Origin: Erysipelotrichaceae bacterium
Lineage (GTDB): Bacteria; Bacillota_I; Bacilli_A; Erysipelotrichales; Erysipelotrichaceae
Assembly: GCA_017419065.1 (NCBI GenBank)
Contig: JAFOMB010000106.1
Coordinates: 1 to 19,920, forward strand
Direction: 5' to 3'
DNA: 19,920 nucleotides
Each line of letters begins with the position of its first letter. Position 1 is the first letter of the stretch. Positions 1-6,184 of the stretch are shown in pieces. The notes beneath the pieces are model-generated. The model had not been told where the DNA came from and did not search any database. It saw only the letters and a list, made by a program, of their open reading frames with translations. A program made the position numbers and the translations under genes.

Positions 1-1
1 G

Positions 2-1336
2 ACCTACGGGATCTACCTGCTGCACTATCCGGTCTATTATCTCTTCAAGAGCGCTGCTCTGACGCCATGGCTCTCTATTCCGTTTACGATCATATTGACA
101 CTCCTTTTGACAGCTGTTCTGCGGATCCCGTTTATCTCTCTCAAAAAGAAAAACGGCAGGATCCTGCAGATCGTCCTGTCCTGTCTCTTACTGGTGATAG
201 GGGTCTTTGGAGGCTACAAGGTCTTCAGTGTGGAAGACTACAGTGAAGAAGCGGCGGAGCTCGAGGCGAAGCTCGAAGAAAACCGGAAGCTCATCGAAGA
301 GCGGAATCAGGAGATAGAGCGCAGCGAGGAAGAGGAGAGACAGGCCTATGAAGACCTCTTTGAAAGCGGAAAGAGTGATGAGGAAGCCGTCGCGGAATGG
401 ATGGAGAGACTGCCTATCATCGGTATCGGCGATTCGATCATGCTGGATGCGGTAAAGACCCTCTACAGCTACTTCCCGCAGGGCTACTTCGACTGCGAGA
501 TCTCCAGAAGCCTCTACTATGGTGAAAAGGTCCTCACACAGCTCAAGGAGGAAGGAAAGCTCAGCGAGCCGATCGTCTTATGTTTAGGAACCAACGGCAA
601 CTTCTCCAAAAAGAGAAGCGAAGAGCTCCTCGATATCACAGGAGACATGGAGATCTTCTGGGTCAATGCGGTAGGGGCTGATGATCCGACCTACAACAGG
701 AAATTCGAAGACTTCGCGAAAGATCATCCGAACATCCACATCATCCACTGGGAAGAGATTTCCAAGGGACATCCGGAGTACTTCTATTACGACGGGATCC
801 ATGTGGTAGGGGATGGGGTCAAAGCCTTCTCCAAGGCCATCTACGATGCCGTCTATGAGCGCTATCTCGTCAAGTTCAAAGAAGACCGGGAGAAGATGAA
901 AAACGGCATGGCGGATGAAGCGAAAGCAGAGATCACCTTCTATGGGAATGACGCCCTGGTCTCTGTCTATCCGGAACTCTCTTCACATTATGAAAGCGCC
1001 GTCTTTCATACGGATATCGAAGACTATGATGACCTGTATCAGCGGATGGAAGAGGAAAAGAAAAAGTCCGGTCTTCCGGGAAGAACCATCTTCCTGTTCG
1101 ACAAGAGTGCCGGTATCAAGGAAAGCCAGTATAAAAAGCTGAACGGCCTCTGCGAAGGAGAGATCATCGTGGTCTCTTTACAGAAGGGGCTCTCCATTGA
1201 AGGAGACGGCATAAGGACGCTTGATTTCTATGAGGAGATCAGAAAGAATCCTTCCTATCTGATCGGCGATAAGAAACATCTCTCGGAAGAGGGCGCCAAA
1301 GCCCTGTCTGAGAAGATCCTCGCTTCTATACAGTAA
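2..1336 (+). CDS. Membrane O-acyltransferase (OatA-like), 3' part, with two C-terminal SGNH-like domains
   Basis: The reading frame is open from the first bases of the window, so the 5' end of the gene lies outside; 444 residues are present. The fragment starts with YGIYLLHYPV, the last conserved segment of acyltransferase-3 membrane proteins. A final membrane helix follows at about residues 54-74. Next come a Glu/Lys-rich, probably coiled-coil stalk (78-121) and an SGNH-hydrolase domain with a GDS nucleophile block (Ser about 145) and a DGIH block (Asp 264, His 267). This is the layout of OatA-type enzymes, which move acetyl groups across the membrane and attach them to peptidoglycan or other cell-surface glycans. 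The last 140 residues look like a second, degenerate SGNH fold ending in DKKHLSEEG (Asp 423, His 426) but with no GDS serine. The substrate cannot be read from the sequence. An intrinsic terminator follows directly. Confidence 0.8.
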   Translation, partial: TYGIYLLHYPVYYLFKSAALTPWLSIPFTIILTLLLTAVLRIPFISLKKKNGRILQIVLSCLLLVIGVFGGYKVFSVEDYSEEAAELEAKLEENRKLIEERNQEIERSEEEERQAYEDLFESGKSDEEAVAEWMERLPIIGIGDSIMLDAVKTLYSYFPQGYFDCEISRSLYYGEKVLTQLKEEGKLSEPIVLCLGTNGNFSKKRSEELLDITGDMEIFWVNAVGADDPTYNRKFEDFAKDHPNIHIIHWEEISKGHPEYFYYDGIHVVGDGVKAFSKAIYDAVYERYLVKFKEDREKMKNGMADEAKAEITFYGNDALVSVYPELSSHYESAVFHTDIEDYDDLYQRMEEEKKKSGLPGRTIFLFDKSAGIKESQYKKLNGLCEGEIIVVSLQKGLSIEGDGIRTLDFYEEIRKNPSYLIGDKKHLSEEGAKALSEKILASIQ

Positions 1337-1363
1337 CAGCCTGCATCATGCGGGCTGTTTTTT
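1337..1363 (+). terminator. Intrinsic terminator of the acyltransferase gene
   Basis: CAGCCTGCA and TGCGGGCTG pair across a 3-nt loop (one G-T pair) and are followed by a run of T. It begins right after the TAA stop codon. Confidence 0.85.
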
Positions 1364-1364
1364 A

Positions 1365-1494
1365 ATAGCGTGTTTACACTGTTCCGTGAGGAACGAACAC
1401 TACCCGCTATGCGGGTACGCGGCAGGTGTTAAACAAAAGTGTCACCTTTCCTTACAATAATAGAGGTGTTCAGGCTTCCCGCAGGAAGCTCGTA
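1365..1494. other. Intergenic region with several short hairpins
   Basis: No gene is visible here. The stretch holds three compact inverted repeats: GTTCC-GTGA-GGAAC (1380-1393, nested inside GTGTT...AACAC), TACCCGC-TAT-GCGGGTA (1402-1418) and GCTTCC-CGCA-GGAAGC (1474-1489). None is followed by a clear T-run on either strand, although the last could help end proC transcription on the minus strand. The density of stems in about 120 bp suggests a small structured repeat or the remnant of a mobile element, but nothing proves that. Confidence 0.4.
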
Positions 1495-2283
1495 TCAGAA
1501 TTTCTTTTCCCGGGTGACGATGACGGCATCCATGACCGCTGCCCGGAATCCTCTTTCCTCTAACAGTCTTACACCCTGTATCGTCGAACCATTCGGCGAA
1601 CAGACAGAGTCCTTGACTTCTCCCGGATGTTCCCCGGTCTCTAAAAGAAGACCGGCTGTTCCCTTCAGCATCTCTGCCGCATAGCGGTAGGCTGTCTTTC
1701 TCGGCAGTCCGACCGCGACAGCACCGTCTGCCAGGGCTTCGACATACATGGCCGTGAAGGCCGGTCCGCAGCCGAAGATCCCTCCGGCCGCAGCCATCAG
1801 GGATTCTTCCGATTCTTCCAGAATACCTGATGGTGCCATGAGTTCCAGGAAGTACTTCTTCTCTTCCTCCGTGACCTTATCGGAGAAGGTATAGAGTGTC
1901 AGTCCGCTTCCCACCTTGACCGGCATATTCGGCATGGTACGGATGACCGGAGCTCCGAAGAACATCTCTTCCAGAGTCTTCACATCTCTGCCGGCGACCA
2001 TGGAGACGATGACATAGCGGTCTTTTCTTTCCTTCAGGATGTCCGCGATCCCCTCCAGCATACCCTGTAAAAGATAAGGCTTTACGCCGATGAAGATATA
2101 CTCTGCCTCTCTGGCTACGGTCTCATTCCCGCAGACGATGCCGCCGATCTCCTTGGCCAGTAATGCGGCCTTGCTGACTGTTCTGTTAGCCAGGAGGATG
2201 CGTTCTGCCTTATGGCTCTTGGCAGCGGCGACCGCTAAGGCACCGCCCATATTTCCCGTTCCGATAAAACCGATCGTCGTCAT
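1495..2283 (-). CDS. proC: Pyrroline-5-carboxylate reductase
   Basis: The 262-residue protein matches the usual ProC length. It starts with the dinucleotide-binding strand-turn motif GFIGTGNMGG (residues 5-14). The central TMPNMPVKVGSG segment and the C-terminal SPNGSTIQGVRLLEERGF region (family pattern SPGGTT...G...LE..GFR) are both typical. ProC catalyses the last step of proline synthesis, NAD(P)H-dependent reduction of pyrroline-5-carboxylate to proline, in the cytosol. The start is supported by GAGGAGGAAG a few bases before the ATG. No proA or proB is next to it, so it appears to be a single-gene unit. It lies downstream of marR on the same strand but behind a terminator. PNGST replaces the more common PGGTT, a mild variation. 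Confidence 0.93.
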   Translation of the reverse strand: MTTIGFIGTGNMGGALAVAAAKSHKAERILLANRTVSKAALLAKEIGGIVCGNETVAREAEYIFIGVKPYLLQGMLEGIADILKERKDRYVIVSMVAGRDVKTLEEMFFGAPVIRTMPNMPVKVGSGLTLYTFSDKVTEEEKKYFLELMAPSGILEESEESLMAAAGGIFGCGPAFTAMYVEALADGAVAVGLPRKTAYRYAAEMLKGTAGLLLETGEHPGEVKDSVCSPNGSTIQGVRLLEERGFRAAVMDAVIVTREKKF

Positions 2284-2349
2284 GATACTTCCTCCTCATT
2301 CTCTCTTATCTCTATGATAACTTCTTTTCCTCTTCCTTTGGTACAAGAC

Positions 2350-2376
2350 GAAAAAAGACCCTTATTCCGGGTCTTC
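2350..2376 (-). terminator. Intrinsic terminator at the end of marR
   Basis: On the minus strand AAGACCC and GGGTCTT pair around a 7-nt loop that contains the marR stop codon, followed by TTTTTT. It separates marR from proC. Confidence 0.8.
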
Positions 2377-2850
2377 TTCGTGATGACGATGTCTGGGATG
2401 GCATCTTCCTTCTCTTTTCGGCAGGATCTTCTCTAAAAGAGCCGAGAGCGTTTCTTTTTCTTCTTCATTAAGATTGCCGAAGAGCTTTTCGTAACGGTCC
2501 GCTCTTTCATCCTGGAGTTCCGCTACTCTGGCTTTTCCCAGGTCGCTGAGCTTCAGAAGGGTAGAACGCCTGTCTGCCGGATCGGCTTCTCGAATGAGAT
2601 AGCCGTCTTCTTCAAGGCGGTTGATGAATTCCGACATGGAAGAAGGATTGACGTGGATGCGCTCGATGAGTTCTTTCTGATGAACACCGTTTTCATAGGA
2701 GGCGATCAGGAAGAGGATGTGCTGTCTCGCAAAGGCAGGACGTCTTTCTCCCGGTCTTCCCATCATTCTCTCCGGTTCCGGTCTCTTCATCATTCTTTCC
2801 AGTCTCATCAGCTGGTGGAACAGTTTTTCTTCAATAGTTCTTTCTTTCAT
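2362..2850 (-). CDS. MarR-family transcriptional regulator with Cys/His-rich tail
   Basis: I place the start at 2850 (162 residues) because AAAGGAGG sits at the right distance from that ATG. A longer reading starting 21 codons upstream would run through the operator. Residues 43-105 form the winged helix: FARQHILFLIA, then HQKELIERIHVNPSSMSEFI (recognition helix), then the wing with the family signature DPADRRSTLLKLSDLG (89-104). MarR proteins bind palindromic DNA as dimers, usually repress, and are released by small ligands, oxidants or metals. The arginine-rich segment at 23-42 and the tail GRCHPRHRHHEEDPE (148-162) are unusual; the tail could bind a metal, which is inference. Two matching palindromes sit in its own promoter region, which suggests autoregulation. 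The ligand and other targets are unknown. Confidence 0.88.
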   Translation of the reverse strand: MKERTIEEKLFHQLMRLERMMKRPEPERMMGRPGERRPAFARQHILFLIASYENGVHQKELIERIHVNPSSMSEFINRLEEDGYLIREADPADRRSTLLKLSDLGKARVAELQDERADRYEKLFGNLNEEEKETLSALLEKILPKREGRCHPRHRHHEEDPE

Positions 2851-2867
2851 GTTTATACCTCCTTTAC

Positions 2868-2880
2868 TTCGGTTACCGAA
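2868..2880. promoter_or_regulatory. Operator 1 of the marR promoter
   Basis: TTCGGT-T-ACCGAA is a perfect palindrome around one central base, followed by ATAAAT. It lies between the -10 box and the ribosome binding site of marR, where a bound repressor would block initiation. The same core with the same ATAAAT flank occurs again at 2920. Confidence 0.6.
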
Positions 2881-2883
2881 ATA

Positions 2884-2913
2884 AATATAACATCCTTTTT
2901 CTTCTTCCGTCAA
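2884..2913 (-). promoter_or_regulatory. Predicted marR promoter
   Basis: On the minus strand TTGACG (2908-2913) and TATATT (2884-2889) are 18 bp apart. The two palindromes lie on either side of this promoter. Confidence 0.6.
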
Positions 2914-2919
2914 GATATG

Positions 2920-2931
2920 TCGGTAACCGAA
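2920..2931. promoter_or_regulatory. Operator 2 between marR and the M20 gene
   Basis: TCGGT-A-ACCGA, followed by AATAAAT, is a near copy of operator 1. Centre-to-centre spacing is 51 bp, about five helical turns. It lies upstream of the marR -35 box and about 50 bp before the divergent M20 gene, so one MarR dimer pair could control both directions. Confidence 0.55.
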
Positions 2932-2970
2932 ATAAATGGTGACACAAAGGTAAAAAGAGGATGGGATAGA

Positions 2971-3027
2971 ATGAAGACATGGATGAAAGAATCAGGAAAT
3001 ACATACAGGATCATCACGAAGAGATGA
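2971..3027 (+). other. Possible 18-codon upstream reading frame overlapping the M20 gene start
   Basis: ATG at 2971 is preceded by AGAGGA at a 9-nt distance, a better ribosome site than the one before 2979. Its 18 codons (MKTWMKESGNTYRIITKR) end in TGA at 3025-3027, which overlaps an ATG at 3024 in frame with the M20 protein. It could be a leader that couples translation to a shorter M20 product, or it could be chance. Confidence 0.2.
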
Positions 3028-4241
3028 TCGCCACGCTGATGGATCTCATCGAAACACCGAGTCCGGATGGAAGCGATACGGAAGCCCAGGTCCTCGTGAA
3101 GAGGAAACTGGAAGAACTCGGCATGGAAGTCGAGTCTTTCCGCATGAATGAAAGAGTGAAGGCGTGTCCGGACTATTGCGAACCCGATATCGCCTATACC
3201 GAAGGAACTTACAACCTCGCTGGCGTGAAGAAGGGAGAAAAGGATCATCCGTCGCTTCTGTTGTTCGCCCATATCGATACCGAGAGGGAAGATTTCTTCG
3301 GCACTTTTGAAGATCCCTACCGGGCGGAAAGGAAAGACGGAAAGATCTGCGGCTTAGGCTCCTCTGATGACAAGGGCGGCATCGGGATGATGCTGGAAGC
3401 AGTAAAGGCGGCCATGGCCCTGGAAGGGGATCTGGGTTATGATCTCACCGTTCTCTCGCTTTTAGGCAAGCACGGCGGGGCCTTCGGGACCCTGAGCGCC
3501 ATGATGAAAGGCTACCACGGCGACTGTTCCCTCTATCTCCATCCGGCAGAGACGGGACACGGCTTCCAGGAGATCAAAAACATCTCCCTCGGCATCCTCG
3601 ATCTCAAACTCACCGTCTTTGGAAAACCGGGCATCCCTCACGATGATCTCTCCACCGGAGAAAACGCCAATCTGAAGATTGCGGAAGCCGTGCAGATCCT
3701 GGAAGAATTCAATCAGATAAAAAGAAAAGAAGAAGTCTTTGACTTCGGCTTCTTCAAGGGACAGCCTTCCTTCCTCCTCAATATCGGCTCTATTTCCTCT
3801 CCGGGAACTCCGGGCAATATCGCCTTGAAGACGGAATGCCTCTTCCGCTGCCGTTTCTTCTTCCCGATGAGTCTGGACTCCCTCTATGAAGAACTTGCTT
3901 CCTTCTTAACTGAAAGACTGGAAGGGGACTGGACGTTAGAGAAGGGGAATTTCCGGGCAGAACCGGCGATGTCTCAGAGCGATCATCCGTTCCTCGAACT
4001 CGTCAAGGACAGCATCCGCGATGTGACGGGAGAAGAAAACTTCATCCAGCAGTATCACGGCGGCAGGGATGTGCGCTTCCCGATCCTCTATGGTGGCAGC
4101 GTCTGTGCCGGGATAGGTCCCTACAGCGCTCTTCCTTTAAAAGGAAGCGGAGAGAGGGAGTGGATCGACGAGAAAGACTACCTGAACGGCATCGCCATCC
4201 TCACAGAGATCTTACTGAAGTATAAGAAAGCGGTCTGTTAA
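2979..4241 (+). CDS. M20-family metallohydrolase (peptidase/deacylase-like)
   Basis: The protein has 420 residues, a normal M20 length. Metal-site motifs are visible: FAHIDTE (His98, Asp100), GLGSSDDKGG with the bridging Asp131 next to Lys, HPAET (Glu191), and a late YHGGRDVRFP segment followed by GIGP. M20 enzymes hydrolyse amide bonds of dipeptides or N-acyl amino acids using two zinc or cobalt ions, in the cytosol. The usual Glu-Glu pair (general base plus ligand) after the central strand is missing: that place reads LLGKHGGAFGT (161-171). The substrate, and even full activity, are therefore uncertain. The start is also uncertain: ATG 2979 keeps the conserved N-terminal helix but has almost no ribosome site, while ATG 3024 overlaps the stop of a small upstream frame. 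It is divergent from marR and may share its operator. Confidence 0.8.
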   Translation: MDERIRKYIQDHHEEMIATLMDLIETPSPDGSDTEAQVLVKRKLEELGMEVESFRMNERVKACPDYCEPDIAYTEGTYNLAGVKKGEKDHPSLLLFAHIDTEREDFFGTFEDPYRAERKDGKICGLGSSDDKGGIGMMLEAVKAAMALEGDLGYDLTVLSLLGKHGGAFGTLSAMMKGYHGDCSLYLHPAETGHGFQEIKNISLGILDLKLTVFGKPGIPHDDLSTGENANLKIAEAVQILEEFNQIKRKEEVFDFGFFKGQPSFLLNIGSISSPGTPGNIALKTECLFRCRFFFPMSLDSLYEELASFLTERLEGDWTLEKGNFRAEPAMSQSDHPFLELVKDSIRDVTGEENFIQQYHGGRDVRFPILYGGSVCAGIGPYSALPLKGSGEREWIDEKDYLNGIAILTEILLKYKKAVC

Positions 4242-4250
4242 GACCGCTTT
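4227..4250. terminator. Bidirectional terminator between the M20 gene and degV
   Basis: AAAGCGGTC and GACCGCTTT pair around a 6-nt loop that contains the M20 stop codon. The stem serves both converging genes; T-rich bases follow on both strands but are short. Confidence 0.7.
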
Positions 4251-4253
4251 GTA

Positions 4254-5087
4254 TTAGGCGTGGGACGGCTTGCGGAAGAAGGCTGCCAGCAGAGCGCCCG
4301 GTCCCAGATAGGAACCTACGGCCGTACCGATACGGGCGATCTGGACCCTTCCTTCCCGGAAACTGCTGTCGCTGTCCATGAGCCTCTGCAGGGCATCGTC
4401 TTTAAGTCCCGCATAGGCCAGATAGATCGGTCTGGTGATGTCGATCCCGGCTTTGGCGATCTCTTCTTTGAGCAGTTTATAGGCTTTTAAAGAACCTCTG
4501 GCTTTTCCAATGGCGGTGATGAGACCGTCCCGGACAGATAGAAGAGGCTTGATAGACAGAACATCTCCGGCAGTGGCGGCTAAGGCAGAGATGCGGCCGC
4601 TTCTTTTGAGATACTGCAGGGTATCGAGGACACCTAAAAGACAGATGTCTTTCTTCTCCTCTTCAAGTTCCGCATAGATCTCTGCGGCTCCTTTTCCCTC
4701 TTCGATCTTCTTCAGCGCTCTTTCTGCCAGGATCCCGGCACCGATAGAACCGCTCAGGGAATCGATGACATAGATCCTTCCCTGATATTCTTCCGCCGCT
4801 ATGGAAGCACTCTGAAACATCCCGGAGAGCTTGGAGGAGATGGTGATGACGATGGCTTCATCTTCCACTGTCTTATAGGCCTCTTCAAAAGCAGCCGGAT
4901 TGGCCTGTGACGTCTCCGGCATGACCTTTTCCTTCTCCATGCGCTGATAGAGTTCATCATAGGATAAGTCGATCCCGTCCCGGAACTCTTCCTTTCCGAA
5001 GCGGACGATGGCCGGTACGATCAGGATGTCCTTCCGTATCTCTTCCCGTACATCGATAGAGGAATCGGCAATGACTCTGACTGTCAT
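4254..5087 (-). CDS. DegV/FakB-family fatty-acid-binding protein
   Basis: The 277 residues are a typical DegV length. The N-terminal strand VRVIADSSIDV, the lipid-head-group motif TSQANP (59-64), SSKLSGMFQSA (84-94), the VIDS strand and LDTLQYLKRSGRIS are all diagnostic. Family members hold one fatty acid in a buried pocket. Those that act as FakB present it to the FakA kinase to make acyl-phosphate for phospholipid synthesis. No fakA is in the window, so its part in that pathway is inferred, and many paralogues have no assigned role. GGAAAGGAGG lies before the ATG. It is transcribed alone, divergent from arcC and convergent with the M20 gene. Confidence 0.9.
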   Translation of the reverse strand: MTVRVIADSSIDVREEIRKDILIVPAIVRFGKEEFRDGIDLSYDELYQRMEKEKVMPETSQANPAAFEEAYKTVEDEAIVITISSKLSGMFQSASIAAEEYQGRIYVIDSLSGSIGAGILAERALKKIEEGKGAAEIYAELEEEKKDICLLGVLDTLQYLKRSGRISALAATAGDVLSIKPLLSVRDGLITAIGKARGSLKAYKLLKEEIAKAGIDITRPIYLAYAGLKDDALQRLMDSDSSFREGRVQIARIGTAVGSYLGPGALLAAFFRKPSHA

Positions 5088-5176
5088 AAGTGCCTCCTTT
5101 CCGGTGTGTTTCCCTTTTCTCTATTATAATCTATCTGAGAATACAGGATCCCGGGGACTATCTGACAAAGCTGTCA

Positions 5177-5182
5177 TATAAT
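5177..5182 (+). promoter_or_regulatory. Candidate -10 box of arcC
   Basis: A perfect TATAAT lies 28 bp before the arcC ATG. No good -35 box is present at 16-18 bp upstream, so an activator may be needed or the match may be chance. A second TATAAT at 5125-5130 reads as TATAAT on both strands and could serve degV. Confidence 0.4.
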
Positions 5183-5210
5183 AGAGTCGTTGAAAGCAGA
5201 GGCAGCAGAA

Positions 5211-6146
5211 ATGAAGAAAAGACTTGTGATCGCCCTAGGCGGCAACGCCCTGGGCAATACCCCGAAACAGCAGCTGGAACTCGTCTCGAAGACGGCTTCC
5301 ACGATCGCGGATCTGGTAGAAGAGGGCTATGACGTGATCGTCGGTCATGGCAACGGTCCCCAGGTAGGCATGGTCAATTTGGCTTTTGAGAATTCGAACC
5401 GGAAGACGGGAAGTACGCCGGAGATGCCGTTCCCGGAATGCGGCGCTATGACGCAGGGCTATATCGGTTATCATCTCCAGCAGTCCATCGGACGGGAATT
5501 CGAAAGAAGGGGGATAGAGAAACCGGTCGTCACTCTGATCACTCAGGTCGAAGTCGATCCAAAGGATCCGGCCTTTGAAAATCCTACCAAACCGATCGGC
5601 TCCTTCTATTCCAGAGAGGAAGCGGAGAAGATCGAAAAGGAGAATGGCTATACCTTCGTAGAGGATGCCGGAAGGGGATACCGGAGAGTCGTACCTTCCC
5701 CGAAACCTGTCTCCATCGTAGAGCTCAAGACGGTCGAACAGCTCATTGAAGCCGGATCGCTCGTGATCACCGTCGGAGGCGGCGGTATCCCGGTCATCCG
5801 GAAGGAATACGGTTATGAAGGCGTGGCGGCAGTCATCGACAAGGATCGAGCCAGTGCCAAGCTGGCGGAAGATCTGAAGGCCGATACCCTGATGATCCTG
5901 ACCGCTGTAGAAAAGGTCTCCCTGAACTTCAATAAACCGGATCAGAAAGACCTTGACGAGATGGATCTGGAAGAGGCGAAGAGATACTGTAAGGAAGGAC
6001 ACTTTGCCAAGGGAAGCATGCTGCCGAAGGTGGAATCCTGCATTGAATTCCTGGAGGCAACAGAGAACGGCAAAGCCCTGATCACCTCCCTGGAAAAGGC
6101 CAGAGAAGCCCTGCAGGGAAAGACCGGGACCATCCTTCATAAGTAA
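5211..6146 (+). CDS. arcC: Carbamate kinase
   Basis: I set the start at ATG 5211 (311 residues) because AGAGG lies 8 nt upstream and the product then begins MKKRLVIALGGNAL, as carbamate kinases do. An upstream in-frame TTG at 5190 has no ribosome site. Further family features are GHGNGPQVGM, PFPECGAMTQGYIGY, the ITVGGGGIPV strand-loop and AVIDKDRASAKLAEDL. The enzyme makes ATP from carbamoyl phosphate and ADP, the last step of arginine deiminase, agmatine or allantoin/purine fermentation. No arcA, argF or similar gene is next to it, so which pathway feeds it here is unknown. It is a single-gene unit closed by a strong terminator. Confidence 0.95.
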   Translation: MKKRLVIALGGNALGNTPKQQLELVSKTASTIADLVEEGYDVIVGHGNGPQVGMVNLAFENSNRKTGSTPEMPFPECGAMTQGYIGYHLQQSIGREFERRGIEKPVVTLITQVEVDPKDPAFENPTKPIGSFYSREEAEKIEKENGYTFVEDAGRGYRRVVPSPKPVSIVELKTVEQLIEAGSLVITVGGGGIPVIRKEYGYEGVAAVIDKDRASAKLAEDLKADTLMILTAVEKVSLNFNKPDQKDLDEMDLEEAKRYCKEGHFAKGSMLPKVESCIEFLEATENGKALITSLEKAREALQGKTGTILHK

Positions 6147-6154
6147 GACAAGAG

Positions 6155-6184
6155 AAAAGATCTGCAGCGCAGATCTTTTTTTGT
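6155..6184. terminator. Terminator between arcC and glgA
   Basis: AAAAGATCTGC and GCAGATCTTTT form a perfect stem with a 3-nt loop, followed by seven or more T on the plus strand. The minus-strand reading also has a T-rich exit, so it can end glgA as well. Confidence 0.88.

Noticed and set aside
2910..3272. Minus-strand open frame opposite the M20 gene start
   Set aside because: It covers the marR promoter and operators and reads antisense to the M20 protein; no ribosome site and no family match.
5235..6140. Long minus-strand open frame opposite arcC (301 codons)
   Set aside because: It is antisense to a clear carbamate kinase, has no recognisable domain, and its composition is that expected from the complementary strand of a codon-biased gene.
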